A stretch of 64,000 nucleotides of DNA from Beaufortia kweichowensis (lineage: Eukaryota; Chordata; Actinopteri; Cypriniformes; Gastromyzontidae): positions 5,261,351 to 5,325,350 of the forward strand of contig CM032801.1 of NCBI GenBank assembly GCA_019155185.1. Direction: 5' to 3'. Below are positions 50,572-63,521 of this stretch, piece by piece. How positions within the stretch are numbered: the first letter of the stretch is position 1; each line of letters opens with the position of its first letter. Position numbers and translations under genes: made by a program. The notes beneath the pieces are model-generated. The model was not told the origin of the DNA. It saw only the letters and a program-made list of their open reading frames with translations, and did not search any database.

Positions 50572-51247
50572 TTTTCCTGTAATACATTAATGCCTTTAAT
50601 TGACAGCACAAATAAATATTTTATAATTAAAAATATTTTATATAAAAATATTATGAAAAATAAATATACACAAGAAATATTTTTTAACAAAAATATCACA
50701 ATGCAAACCATCTTGATGTTTAAAAAATTTTTTAAATTCATTTATTTAGATTTATTTTCTTAATGTTTACTGTAGTATAGTGTCTTGATTTTGTTGAGAC
50801 CTTGAGACCTTTTCAAGAATCAGAATCTCATATAATATTTGTTAGTGAGCTGAGACAAAGACAATCTCAGACGGTTGTTTCCTTCCATCAGAGAGGAAGT
50901 TCACATTACTATTCCTTACATAGTCTGTCAGGTCATGGAGTCAACAGGCTCATTGTATCCGAGTGATCAGGACAGGAAGAAGATCTTTGTGCAGGCGATT
51001 TTCTTTTCACAGAGACCCTGAGGTCATGACACCTGAATGAAAAGAATAACTTCTGCTACTGCCTCTGATATATCACATACTGAATACCAGTTGATCCCTC
51101 CTGATATGTTCGGGTCGGCATGTTTATTTGTGTTCGATTTGTTTGTTTGTATTTAAGCTTTTCTTCGAATTCTTCTTTTGTCTGACAGATTTGTCAACTG
51201 CATATTTGTTGTGAATGTCTCTAAATGTCTCTTCCATTCTTTTTTAG

Positions 51248-51286
51248 CATCATTCTGAGATTGATCTGAGCCCGCTGGGATATCAG
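51248..51286 (+). ncRNA. candidate 39-nt exon
   Basis: Preceded by TTCTTTTTTAG and followed by GTATGC. It is short and has no recognised coding content. It is proposed only because it lies in line with the other splice-bounded blocks at 46.2, 49.8 and 51.9 kb. Confidence 0.22.
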
Positions 51287-51493
51287 GTATGCTTCATCCG
51301 CAGGAATGATGATTGACTTGTATCTGCATTGAGAATATGCGCATATCTATGTGGTGAGTGTCAGGAATGATTACGGCTGCTGCAGGTCTTGCTGAGGCTT
51401 TCACGAGTTCTCTGCCATTCTGATGTGGAAAGCAGGTGCTCAGGGACAGATGTCTTATTACTGCTGCCCAGCAGGTCACTGTGTGCCCTGCCA

Positions 51494-51496
<3 letters not shown>

Positions 51497-51528
<32 letters not shown>
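51497..51528 (+). repeat. (CA)n microsatellite
   Basis: About 16 CA units in intergenic DNA. Confidence 0.95.
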
Positions 51529-51531
<3 letters not shown>

Positions 51532-51858
51532 TCTGAGACACAAGCCTCAGAGTCGCCCAGGTAAAGGAATGACTTCCCTGGCGTCCCTCAATGACTGTCT
51601 GCCTGTCTGCTCGCAATACACTTCAGGGAAATGAAGTCACCTGAGGTGCAGAATGTTTAAACATTGGAGACTTGTTGTGTTTACTGTCCTGAGCTACCTG
51701 TCCATCAGTCTTACTCTCTCTCATCTGAAGTGTTTGTGTATGCTTTGCTGTATCACTAACTGTTAATCTGTTTTGATTTGTCAGTTCTCTCTCATGATGA
51801 GAGTATCTCAACACACTTACCTGATTCATATTTTAAAGGCCTCTTTGTTATTCTTCAG

Positions 51859-51895
51859 CAGGAGAATATCTTCAAATTCAAGTTCCTCCTTCAGT
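51859..51895 (+). ncRNA. candidate 37-nt exon
   Basis: Preceded by GTTATTCTTCAG and followed by the ideal donor GTAAGT. Coding content is unrecognised. This has the best donor of the four downstream candidate exons. Confidence 0.25.
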
Positions 51896-52000
51896 GTAAG
51901 TTTGTCTGTTTTGTTTTATTGGGTGTAATGGATTTCTAAGTCACTAATTACTAACTAAATCACCTTTCCCTTAGAAAGTAACCAAAGGGATTATTCTTTA

Positions 52001-52160
52001 TTATTAAAACCTGTCACCGTTTTTCAGGAGGAACAATTGAGTTATTTCCCTATTCACTTTAATATTTCATAGTTGAATTTTAATATAATCATGACAAACT
52101 ATAAATTGATGGAAATATTTGACAAATTTTCCTAACAATAAACATAAACAACATTTTTTT
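52001..52160 (-). repeat. dispersed repeat, family A (middle part, reverse)
   Basis: In reverse complement it matches about 2055-2205, including CTATGAAATATTAAAGTG, AGGGAAATAAC, GTTCCTCCTGA and ACGGTGACAG. Confidence 0.8.
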
Positions 52161-53337
52161 ATTGTTACTGTAATTTTTATGGGTTTATATTTAAACACAT
52201 CAGAAAATATTAATAATTAATAAAATATTTTTAATTGAATTTTAACTAATGTTTTTCAGTAATATACATTTTTATTTAATTACAGTTACTTATGATGTAC
52301 TTGGATTACATACTGCATATACTTTTAACAATTCTGTTTAATTTAGAGTTTAGAAACTAGAAACTACATATGAAAATATATGCATTGAGCAATGTAATTG
52401 TTTATATTAAAACATTTTGTTTCTTAAGTGTTTATATTAAAGAATTAGTAAGTGATAGGTTAAGTAAATAGGCTGATGACAAAATTAGTAATTAATTTTT
52501 CAAATTTTCATTTTTCAAAGTAACTTACTTCCCCTTGTTGTTCCCACCAAGTTATACTGTAGCACACCTTGATCCTTACAGGTTAATGATGTGAACAAGC
52601 CTTTAACTCTACAGATGAGCAGCTGTATTAGTGACGCTTGCCATAGCAAAATACCACAACTGAACAAGTGTTAAAGATTAATCACACCTGCTGACAGGCA
52701 ATATATTTAATCCTGAAGGCCATTAAAAGTTAAAGAACAAGTGATTTGAGTTTCTGCTGTAATTACGCTGCTGTATAATTACATCAGCTCTTAAATATCA
52801 AAAGGTTGCTGGTCTGCCATTTAAAAGCACAGTAATCAAAGATAGAAAGCTGAGTTAGAGAGTCTCACTGAGACATATTAAATATAGAAAATATAAAATA
52901 AAGAGAGATTGTGACCAATGACAGAGATCAGGGTTAATTCAGTCATTTTATAGCTGTGGATTTCTGTCATACAGCAGTGTTATTAATGATTTTCCATTTA
53001 TACGTGTAAGCACAAAAGGTAAGACATGTTAGACTATATTGTACACAGTTCCCAAAATCATAAGCAAAGAATAAAGAAATTATATTTAGCTGGATCATTG
53101 TCATCTAAACCCTAAACCCTTTGCATATTATTAACCGTTGTCAGTTATTGCACTACAGTAAGAAGATTTTCTAGAAGAAATTGTTTTGAAATTGTCAGAA
53201 AATGTTATAACAATGCAAAAAAAACAGTCAAACGAAATAGTTTTTTGTTGTTTTTGGAGTTAAACGTTGCATTGTTTTAGATAGTTAATGCATGTCTATG
53301 CATAACATTCAACACAATCTCATAGAAATTGATATGG

Positions 53338-53423
53338 ATTTTATGAGGTGGCTAATTTGTACAAATTAATGCTCATTCATACGTTTATACATGAATTCAT
53401 GCAAATTAGCCACCTCATAAAAT
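53338..53423. repeat. perfect 22-bp hairpin of a MITE-like repeat
   Basis: Positions 53338-53359 (core TATGAGGTGGCTAATTTG) and 53402-53423 (core CAAATTAGCCACCTCATA) are exact reverse complements with a 42-nt loop. The surrounding ACGTACAAATTC words are known to me from abundant cyprinid hairpin repeats. Confidence 0.85.
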
Positions 53424-54147
53424 ACGTACAAATTCCTGTAAAAATCAGTTTGTAATGTCATATAAGAGATCAGTTTCTCTCATCTTACATTATAAGATGC
53501 TGTATAAACAGAAGCAGGTTTTTGTTAGTAACCTACATATCTTTTTTAGTTTCCAAAGCTTTCGGATATAAATGTTGTGACTAAATGTAAAGATAAATGT
53601 CTTTAACTTCAGGTTAAAGAGGTCTGCACTTGTATTTTAGTAGGTCAGTGAGTGGAGTTGTCTGGCTATAATCACCCGAGTAACTATAATGCAGAGAAAT
53701 TCAGTTGTAGCTTTAATGTTCAAATACACGTTGGAGTCACTGTTTGGTTTATGTGGCCTTTTGGAAATGTGAAATGTCTTCGCTTTCTGCTCTGCTTTCA
53801 CCCATTATGTTGTTCTCACATGTCTCAAAGTTATACTCTCACTACAAAAGCTTTCAGCTCAAATGCCGTGTGGGTGGCTGTTCCTCCCGGCAGCCTTTAT
53901 TGCATGAAAAACCGCTACAATTCAATCTGTAAAATCTTTTGTAACAGAGAACCTGCTGGCCAGTTTGGGATTCCTCAATTGATGGGAAAATCCCAGTTCA
54001 GTGTGATTGATTTACACCACAGAGATGTGCTGAAGAATGATGTTTAATTGCTGATGGGTTGACCACCCAAACAGAATGGATGGATTTAAGCATCAAAAGT
54101 TCAAACTTTTCATTCACAGGTAATTTCTTGATACATGAGAAAATGTT

Positions 54148-54235
54148 TGTAATGTTTTAATGGTAAACAGCTGATGGTTCATAATGATATTTGTAAGGAA
54201 ACCATTAGAATGTGTATTATTTTTTTCCAACAGGA
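54148..54235 (+). repeat. dispersed repeat, family B
   Basis: It shares 'TGATGGTTCATAATG', 'GTAAG.GAAACCATTAGAAT' and a terminal T-tract followed by CAGG with 63316-63404, in the same orientation. Confidence 0.75.
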
Positions 54236-54774
54236 CAAACAAAAAAACTGAAAACTGTGTCCCAACGCTAGAAGAATTCTGCTATGATCTACATAAATGC
54301 AGTAACTTTCTAAACCATCCATCAAGTCAATCTCTTCTTCACATTATTTAAGAGTCCTACTGGATAAGATTAACATCTCTAAAAGCAGAAATGGATGAGG
54401 TGGAATCTAGGCAGTTTCATTCTTCTGAAAGCTTCTGAAAGATGCTTTTACTCAATTATTTAATTTTTGAAAGGTCTGTCTTGAAGTAGGAAAGGTGCTA
54501 TATATAATTTACCTCATTGCAGTCTCATAAGGAGATGCTTTGAATGTCTTTGTGAGCCATGTCTGGTCTTGAGACTTGTTAGATGTTGAGAAAGAAGTCT
54601 ATGTGGCTACAGTATGATTTATATAACACAAATTGATTTTTTTTATAAATTACAATCAGCATTGTTTAATGAATATTTTCTCATTACCTGGTTAAATATC
54701 CAGAATTTTTTTTATAGCATTTGCTTATGCAGAACTCACCGTTATGATGTGTTTTGGAGGCAAGGCGTTGCCAT

Positions 54775-54850
54775 GCATTTGTTAAGGCGGTCTAAAAGGT
54801 TGGTGGACAGTTGCTAGGGCGATGCTAAGTGGTTGCTATGCAGTTGCTAG
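54775..54850 (+). repeat. degenerate minisatellite-like repeat
   Basis: Units of the type GGTTGCTATGCAGTTGCTAG and 'AGTTGCTAGGGCGATGCTAA' follow each other imperfectly. Teleost genomes carry longer arrays of this GTTGCTAGG type. Only about three units are present here. Confidence 0.65.
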
Positions 54851-56228
54851 CATGTTTGTAGAACATTATTAATCATTGCAAATGAAACCCTCTGGTTTCT
54901 GTGATGTTCTAGACTGTTGATGTGTTTTGGGGTTTTTATGGCCTGTTACCATTACAATAACATTGTCTTGCCTCAAAAAGTCACACAGTTTGGGGTCTAT
55001 GAATCACAAGCTGAAGGTTAAAGGTTAATTTGGAAGGTGAAACATTTTGATAAAAGCATAGAAAATAAGCATGCACTGACAAATCATTCACTATAAGAGC
55101 AGAAATGTTTATAAAAAAGTACAAAATTGCCGTAATAATGTCTTCCTCTCACAATTCCCACTGTGATTAACACACACAAACACATATATGCACACACATG
55201 TTCCTCACACCACTCTCAATATTACAAACCCCTGACAAGCAGATGGTGCTCCACTTTCCCATGGCCACCTCCCGCCAACGCCTCTCCGTATGGCCGCACG
55301 CTTTAGGCTACACTAATAACACCACTGTCATGTGAAATTGCTGGAGGGGAAAGAGAGAGAGAGGGATAATTAGAGAAACCTCACAGGAATAAGAAGATCA
55401 CGTTGACTGGTTCCTCTTCATGCTCACTAGAGACTAATGGAAGACTTTGTTCAGCGGTACTTCTCCTGAATCCATTATGAGCAGATTTACTGCCCTTGTA
55501 GAAACAACAGAGAAAAGTGAGTTGTGTTTGCCTGTGCGAAGTTCAAAATATGGGATATATGTGCTCGGTTTTTATATAGTTTTATAAATATTTGAACTTG
55601 TGATCTTATACAGGTAGTTAATAACACAACCCCAAAATCCTGTAGACGTACATTGAAAGGTATTGAAGCATACCAGGACCAGAATATCTCTTTAAGAGGT
55701 AAGCCATCATACCCTTAGAAAATGTGTATCAACATGCAGAAAACCTCCAAACCACCCTAACAACCACATATCACAATTATGTTATTTAGCAATGTAAATG
55801 ATTTATTATGTTTTACATTACATCACACAGTAGATAGCAAAACAGCAAATCTGGGGAAAAATATTTGAGTTCAGGTGTATAGTACAAACACAGATTAAAT
55901 GCATTGGGCAGAGCAAAAAAATCATTTTCAAAGCCTTTATTGAAGCAGTTGAATTAATCTATGAAATGCATCTAGCTTGCAAAACAACTCAAGGGTTGAA
56001 GATGTCTGGCATCAGTTGAAATGATATGGATTTACCTTTAGGGAAATGAGTTCTATCAGAAAGTGCTTTATGCAAATGAATTGGACAGTTTTTGGAGCAG
56101 GAGGTTTCAGGCATTCTGTTGATAGTGTCCACGTTAAATATTATGCAAAACAGTACACCATGCTATCATATGTACATAACAGGACCGAAAGCATGTTAGG
56201 GAATTAAATTAAAATAAAATTACAATCT

Positions 56229-56390
56229 TAAATATAAAGGTGCTTTAGAGGTTGTGATTAACCATTTTTGGTTCCCCAAAGGACTTTTGTGACAAAGGTT
56301 CTTCAAAGCATCATTTCTTTCTTACCTTTTTGTAAAACAGACCAAAAATTATTTAATGGCACTATAAAGCATTTTTAAGCATGTAGGACA
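56229..56390. repeat. hairpin repeat of the AAGGTTCTT type
   Basis: 'CATTTTTGGTTCCCCAAAGG', 'GACAAAGGTTCTTCAAAGCA' and 'TTTCTTTCTTACCTTTTTGT' are diagnostic words of a common fish hairpin repeat (from memory). Inner complementarity between the halves is partial. Confidence 0.6.
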
Positions 56391-58851
56391 AAACCTGATT
56401 TTATTTATCTGCGATTGAGTTGATACTGAAGGTCAAGTTAATCCCAAAAGCATCTCCACATATCTTAATGGTACTTTTTTTATTTTATTAGGTTTTTTAT
56501 TTAGTTGAATCGTGATAACATTTATCATATTTACCAGCATTAAATTATTTTATTAAAATAAGCAGTGTATGACAGAAGTCTACATTACATACTTCAGTAG
56601 CCTAAAGTAATGCTGTATCAGAACATCAAAATAGATCAGAACAATAAAAAACATCAAAACATCATCAGAACAATAAAATAGATACAGATTTTTTTATTTT
56701 GAAAAATAAATAGAGCTTTTTCTTTTTTTTGACTAGCATTCGCTGATAAATCAAGCCTACAAACATAGGTTGAATAGTGTTCATTTTGGTTTTAACCTTC
56801 AATCCTCTCATTTCTCTTGTTTGTACATCAGTGTTTGTAAAGCGAGTGTTGGATTGTTGGAGCTCGACATGAGATCTTCTCTGGCTAAAAGCCACCAAAT
56901 GCAGAGAAGAGAAAGTGAGGGCGGGTGATGCAGACTTCCTGCTGAGCTCAAAATGCTCCCAGATGGAGCTTTGACAGGTTTGACGGGTGGCCGCAAATCT
57001 CCTGTGTCAGTATTTCCAGAGGGAAGATTATTTTTAGGGTGCTTTGTTTTTCCTCAGGTGTCATTTTGCACATTTCTGGGTTGTTGGTGTGTCTGAAAAA
57101 TAAAAGCGAACTAATTGGAATCTGTCAACGCCAAATGTTAAGCTTGTTTTAATCCATCACTGCTAACAGCTTTATGTGAATGTCTTCAGCTCAAGGGCTG
57201 ATCAATAATAAATCATAAGCTGAAACATTCAGCTGTATTGTAGTTAATTTTTTTTAAATAATGAGAATCTCCTAATCAGGATGCGTTACAGAAATGAGAA
57301 TTTGTTGTTATCATAATGTCATAATCTAAATGGTTTTTAAAATAGGCTTCATTTGTAAAATATAGTTTGTTCATTTGAATATTAATTTACTTTTCAAGTG
57401 AATTTTTCAAGTTTCGTAAAATGGGATGTAGACATGCTGGTAGGTTTGGGAAATTCATCCATAAATATAACAGTATTTAGGCATGAACCAAGCCATCATC
57501 AGAAACCAACAGCGGTTTTCCCAAAGCTTCCATTTTTAAATATGTACAAATTCTTAACAGACACTTTGACCTCTAAATTCATATGAAATTTGATGAGCTC
57601 CTCCTCTGATAAATGATGTTACCTTGTGACCCATCTGTGGGCGAAAATAAAATAATCCAATGGTCCAAAGGCCAACGGTCAGTCAATACACCAATCCAAA
57701 TGTCCAAGTATTTATAGCAGCAATAGATTTGCACATAGCTGGAAATACAGTCTAATGACAGAGGTCAAACCCCATAAAGCAACATGTATTCATCTCAGAG
57801 CTGTTTGAAATGATTGGATTTTTCCTGTTTAAATGGAGACCGCTGTGTCAATCACATTACGAGAGGTCAATGTGTAAATCAATGATGAATTAGTTGCTCT
57901 GTGAGCGTGAAATCCATTTCATTTGTGTGTGCGTGTGTTAAATCTTCAGATGAAGGATGTTGGTCATCTTCAGATGGTTTAGCTTCCAGTATATATAACC
58001 AGGAAAGATGATCTTCTAATCATAACAATTTAAGCGTTCAGTGGCTAATAATTCCTTAACATTTACAGTTTATTCAGTTAATTTTATAAGGTATGCATGT
58101 CTAATGGTGTCTGCCATGATTTTAATTGTTAAGTATCGGAAACAGATGTAACCATTCAGGAAATATGTTATATCCAAAGCACAATGAGTTAACCCTTTGA
58201 ATCATACCGATAATTATATCTGACTGTCCACTTTATTATGTCATGGTGTTTTGCATTAATGATGACAAAATATTTATATATTTTATTGATGTGCACCAAG
58301 GACTTTGAAAACATACACCATTTCTGATAAAGAAATACAAAATGTGATTTTTATTTGAAAAAAACCCAAAATATATACATCATTTAAAAATACATATAAA
58401 TACACCATATTTTATTTTAATATCAAAATACATAATTACACACAAAAAACGGATTAGGAATAATTATTCTATTATTAAAAATGGTCATTTGCATATTTGA
58501 CATTTAGTTTTAGACAGTATAAAATGCAACAACAAAGAAAACAAGAACAAGAAAACCACTTTGCAGTACAGATAAACAAAAACAATGGCAGCAGGATACT
58601 GATGTTGTAGCAGCTGTAGGTCTGCATCTAATAAAGTTCAAGTGCATGAAAGACAATGAATGTTATTAGCGATTCATGTGATTCTCTGGCATCATTGTAT
58701 CCCTTCACAGAGAGAAACACAGAGAGCAGAATAGATTCAATGCTTTATTTAGTAAAGAGCTGAAGGGTTTTTTGGGACAAGAGCAGTATTACATATTGTG
58801 ATCATGTTTTTGTAACGCTGTCATTTGGTTATAGGAATGAGGTTATTGGTC

Positions 58852-61740
58852 AGTAAGGCAGTTCAGGTGACAACACAAGCCCTGAACTGCAATGTAAGAA
58901 AACATTCATGAAGAAAAATTGTCTTTATATTCCTTCCTGGAGCCTAAGTACTAAAGATTTTCTTCTCTTTTTTCTCTTAAAAAAATGTATTTCATCTTCA
59001 AGAAAACAATTTCCACTTTAAAAAGATTTTTTTTAAGAGGACAGGAAAAATTTTTGAAGAGGAAAAATATTTTGAAGATAAAAAATTGAAGATGAAAAAA
59101 GATTTGAAAGTTGAAAAAAAGATTTTCTTCTTTTCCTCTTCAAAAAAAAGTTTCTCTTCAAAAATTAATTTCTCCAACATTTTTCTTAATCTTTACAATT
59201 TTTATCTTCAATAATGTTTTTTTTCCTCTTCAAGAGTTAAAACAGGAGAATTCTTTTTGAAAAGGACAAAAAAAAATAGAGGAAAAAAGTTTTTGAGAAT
59301 TTTTTCTTCACCATGATTTTTTTTACATTGCAGTTCAAGGCTTGTGTTGTCACCTGAACTGTTCGAACACACAAAAAAGACTCTTTTAAAAAAGCGCTGT
59401 TGTGAATAAATCTTTTGTTAAAGTTACCCAAAATGTAGACAATGTAAAAAAAATCATGTTTTGTACAGTAATATTATGGGTTAATATGTTGTTATGAATG
59501 TTGTTGACTCCAGGCCAGAAGGGGTCACTGTGACACCACTGCTAAACTGTTAAACCTACAGTACATATCTGTAAAGGACATAACACATTTAGGAACACTG
59601 AAATTGTTCAATGACCTACTGTATAATACATAGAGCTCAACAAATGAGACAGCTAAAAATCACTACATGTTGAGCTGTGATTTAATTTGTTAATAATATT
59701 TTCCCAGCCTGTGTAACCTTGTATGTCTTTTATTTGTCTTTAATATTTTTTACATAAAAATGTGTTTTTCAAGAAAACCAACTTTTTGTTTTCTTTGGAA
59801 TAACCTGCAATGATAAATCATGCACACGAGGAATATGAACATTTAAAACTGAATTATTATTCACAAAACTATCTCTTGATGCAAAATATCTTTGTCTCTT
59901 AGTAACAAAGATTTTTCCTCACCTCCTCTCCTCCTCTTTCATAGACGTCTCTCTCTCTCTCTGGTGTTCAGGTGACAGCAGGGCAGCCCGTGTGGTTTGT
60001 ATTAATTTGTGGCTGATCTCAGAGGATAATGAGAGCAAATGTGTGTGCTCATCACCAGACACCCACCCTGCATCTCGTCCCATAATCACATCCAATCATC
60101 TAACAGAATGAGTCTGTGCATAAATCACTATTTCTCTCTGGAAATGCCGCCACCAGCAGTCTATCATGATCACTAGAGCAAAGAGACAAAGACCTGCCAT
60201 CATAGTGAATGAAAGACGTATCATATCAATCAGTCTGTGTCAATGTGCTGCTATTCAAACCCTTGTCAAAAGTGATATGTCACTTATAATGGATAACACT
60301 AAACCTTGGGCTGTTATTTCATGTGTAGTGACACCATAATCCGGCCTCAGGGAAGTGGATTTGTATTGTCTACACTGTTGAAATATTCTGGTTAACTTCA
60401 ACAAAAGATTTATTTACAACAGAATCCATGAACAAAATATTGTCCTTATATTCCTTCTTGGAGCCTAATTCCTAAAGATTATTTTCTTAAAAACATTTTT
60501 TTGTGTGTTTGAACAGTTCAGGTGACAACAAAAGCCTTGAACTGCAACGTAAGAAAAAATTCATGGTGAAAAATTTTTTTTTCCTCTTCAAAAAATGTTT
60601 TTGTCCTGTTAAAAAAATTATCTTGACTCTTGACGATAAAAAAAATGTTGAAGACGGAAAAAACTTTTTTCTTTTTCAAACCTTCTTTTTTTCAACTTTA
60701 AAATTTTTTTTGTCCTCTTCAAATTTATCTTGTTTGGACTCTTGAAGAGTAAAAAACATTTTAAAGATGAAAAAAAAATTAAGATAAAAAAAAAAATTTT
60801 GGGATTGAAAATTGTTTCTGAAGAGGAATTTTGTGGGTTTTTTAAGAGGGAAAGAAGAAAATCTTTTTTTCAACTTTCAAATCTTTTTTCTTTAATTTTT
60901 TTATCTTAAAAAATTAGTTTTCTTTTAAAAAAATGTCTTTGTCCTCTTCAAAAAAACTCTTGTTTGGACTCTTCATGGGAAAAATTTCATCTTCAAAAAA
61001 TGTTTTTCATCTTCAAAAAAATGTTCACGGAAGCTGTAAACAAAACTATGTACATACATTATGTTTTCCTCTTCAATTTTTTCCCCTCTTTAAATTTTTT
61101 ATCTTCAAAATTTTTTTCATCTTCCAAAAAACAATTCATCTTAAAATTTTTACATATTCAAAATTTTTTTTCATTTTCCAATGTTTTTTCTCTTTAAGAG
61201 TCCACACAAGATATTTGTTTTTTTGCTAGCTAACATTGCCAACCTTGATCACCTGACTATCAGTATGAATGAAATCTTGTGCCTGCAATGCTTTTTCTTA
61301 TTTTTTAGTTTCAACTTGTCAGTGTAACACTTGAGTGCTATTTACTCTTTTTTTTCTCTCTAGCAAGCAAAACATTTTTTCTCTTCTGTTGACTCTTGAA
61401 GAGAAAAAAATTTAAAGATGGAAAAAAATGTTTTTGACAATGGAAAAAAGAGGATTTTCAAGAGGATTTTTTTTGTTTAAGAACTGCAATTTTTTTTTTG
61501 TTTAACTTGTCAGTTTTTAATAGTAAGTTTAAAAATCTTAAATTTAAGAGGAACAATTTTTGAAAAAAAAAAAAGACAAATTTTGGGGAAAATGAAAAAA
61601 AAAACTTTTTAAGATGAAAAACATTTTTTAAAGTAAAAAAAATTTGAAGATAAAAAACATTTTTTGAAGAAAAATACATTTTAAAGATGAAAAAGAAAAT
61701 CTTTGGGAATATAGGGAGATTTTTTTCCTTCACCTTGAAT
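58852..61740. repeat. AT-rich inverted-repeat complex with GAAGA/TCTTC ladders
   Basis: An 'arm' with GTTCAGGTGACAACACAAGC and TGAACTGCAATGTAAGAAAA occurs plus-oriented at 58861-58911, minus-oriented at about 59310-59375 and plus-oriented at about 60510-60565. The minus arm with its flank (59310-59445, including AATAAATCTTTTGTTAAAG) is a near-complete reverse complement of about 60372-60570. A third shared block (TTATATTCCTTCCTGGAGCC at 58923; TTCTTGGAGCC at about 60452) occurs twice. Between and after the arms, 58960-59310 and 60570-61735 consist almost wholly of A/T runs punctuated by GAAGA and TCTTC, so both strands can pair with themselves at many points. No protein is encoded; open frames here are composition artefacts. 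Confidence 0.85.
59890..60370. other. unique GC-richer island inside the inverted-repeat complex
   Basis: This block lies in the spacer between the inward-facing arms and is not AT-ladder. It has a short (CT) run at 59948-59962 and 'GTTCAGGTGACAGCAGG', which shares 12 bases with the arm sequence. No gene was recognised. Confidence 0.35.
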
Positions 61741-63315
61741 GTTCTTCACACAGTATTTGTGTTACTATTGGTCATTTGAGTTTCCAAATATTTCCAAAAA
61801 TTTCCAGAAATACTCCTTACCTCCATAAAATCTTTGATCCAAGTGTGTCTCCTCCAGTGGAATCTTTTAAGTGTGTCTTTCTCTTCACAGTGGGTGAATA
61901 TCAAAATGAGCAGTAGCAACTTCATTATATGACAAAATTATCCCACTTAAAATCTTTGGGACACCTGAATATGTTCAGAATCACAGATGTGGTGTCTGAA
62001 GGCCCTGTAGGGGTATTTTAGCATCACACATTTTTGAGAGGATGGGTTAATTGTAGTGGGGTAAATAGAGCCTGCTGCTCAGATCGCACACAGGGGTGTA
62101 TCTGATAGATGATGGTTATCGATTCGAGCTTTGAAGGTGGTTCAAAAGCTCCCTGTAACTCTCACACCCACTGTGCTGGCATTTAACAATGGGGTGTCTG
62201 ACTTCTGCGCTACTAACATGAATGCTATCTCAAATTGTGGGACTTGTTGAAGACGTTTGCCATTGGCAGTTTTTTGGCTGTCAAAAGGGTATTTTCTAGC
62301 ATTGAAAGAAGGATCAGAGATCAGACTCATATCTGGAAACCACAATATTATAAACACTCAGCTCAAAACCCCAAACCACATACAGAAACAACCTCATATA
62401 ATACTCTAGTGTTGCATAAAAAATGCTTTAAGCAAAATAGCTTGTTGTTTCATTTTTAATAAATTGACATTGACTGCATTTCATTTCATTCATGCAAACC
62501 TAACACTATAATCATTCATTAACAAATAATATTATATTAGTCCATAAAACATAATTAGCAATGTATTATTGACAACAATGAATCCTGAAATGGGAGTCAG
62601 AACTGTGTTTGGGTCACTGGCTTCATCAGCCCACACAGAAAACAACCGTTATGCTTTCATTAATGACTAAAATAATTACTGAATTTTTTCCTGGTTTAAC
62701 AGAATTTCCTCTGCTTATTTTTTCTGTTGTACCATCATAGCGCTATGGAGATAAGCTCCCACCATCAGTCCATTCATAATCCTCAACATTATTATTGTAA
62801 TATGCCAGACTTCCAAAGAGGAAATACTGTCCTAATATTATGGCCACTTAAAGATGCAATGAAAATAAATTATTTTAGTCTTTTTACTAAAATCAAGATC
62901 TTTAAAGGGTCATCATCCTCCTTTACATGCTTTGAGGAAAATAAACAAAGCAAAGGACATTCTGCAATGTTTTGGGCAGCGTTTAAACTAGTCCTTAAAC
63001 ATGTAAAATTACTAAGAGACAAACAATGATTTTCATCTTTATTTTTCATCCAATGTCTTGTAACAGAAGTTTAAGATGGTCTAAACTCATCAAAGCTGTT
63101 GTTTCTATTCCAGGTTTCACTATTCCAGACACACCTGCTGAAAAAAACAGAAACCATTACATAATTTCTAATGGAGTTAATTGTTATAATGGAAATTTGT
63201 TTTGGATTTAAACTATAACAGTCTCTGTGGGACTCAAATGGTAATGTGTTGGGTTCTACTGGTGGAACACCATTAAACAGACCCAAGATCCAAAACACAC
63301 TACATAAAGAAAGAG
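61741..63315. other. intergenic, no recognised gene
   Basis: AT-rich sequence without coding signal. From about 63026 it grades into a stretch (AACACCATTAAACAGACCC, CCAAAACACACTACATAAAG) that I recognise as typical of cyprinid dispersed repeats and that leads directly into the family B block at 63316. Confidence 0.45.
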
Positions 63316-63404
63316 TGTAATGGCTTTTAATGTTAAACAGATGATGGTTCATAATGGTATTGTAAGTGAAACCATTAGAATTTAATAGTTTTTTTTGTCA
63401 GCAG
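63316..63404 (+). repeat. dispersed repeat, family B (second copy)
   Basis: Same orientation as 54148-54235 and about 9.2 kb from it, sharing the words listed there. Confidence 0.75.
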
Positions 63405-63521
63405 GGACATGTCCAGACTCTAAACAAACATATCATGACCATCTCTCACTGTGCTAAACAATGTTCTAAAGTGACTGAGCCAAAACTAACAGCTAATTTG
63501 TTTTCATTTGTGTGTTAACAG

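Larger units (their letters stand above)
52161..58850. other. intergenic, no recognised gene
   Basis: AT-rich unique-looking sequence with the repeats listed separately (53338, 54148, 54775, 56229). The longest open frame, 131 codons at 53652-54047, has no recognisable domain and no splice or promoter context. The blocks 55300-55520 and 56880-57070 are GC-richer and unique in the window, without further evidence of function. Confidence 0.45.

Noticed and set aside
53107..53120. Two CCCTAAA units resembling a telomere repeat
   Set aside because: Only two units, and the vertebrate telomere repeat is CCCTAA; chance.
53652..54047. 131-codon open frame on the plus strand
   Set aside because: No domain recognised, composition like surrounding DNA, ends just before a dispersed repeat.
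59237..61733. Phe/Lys-rich open frames on both strands
   Set aside because: They are translations of A/T runs in the inverted-repeat complex, and the matching arms are read in different frames, so no protein is conserved.
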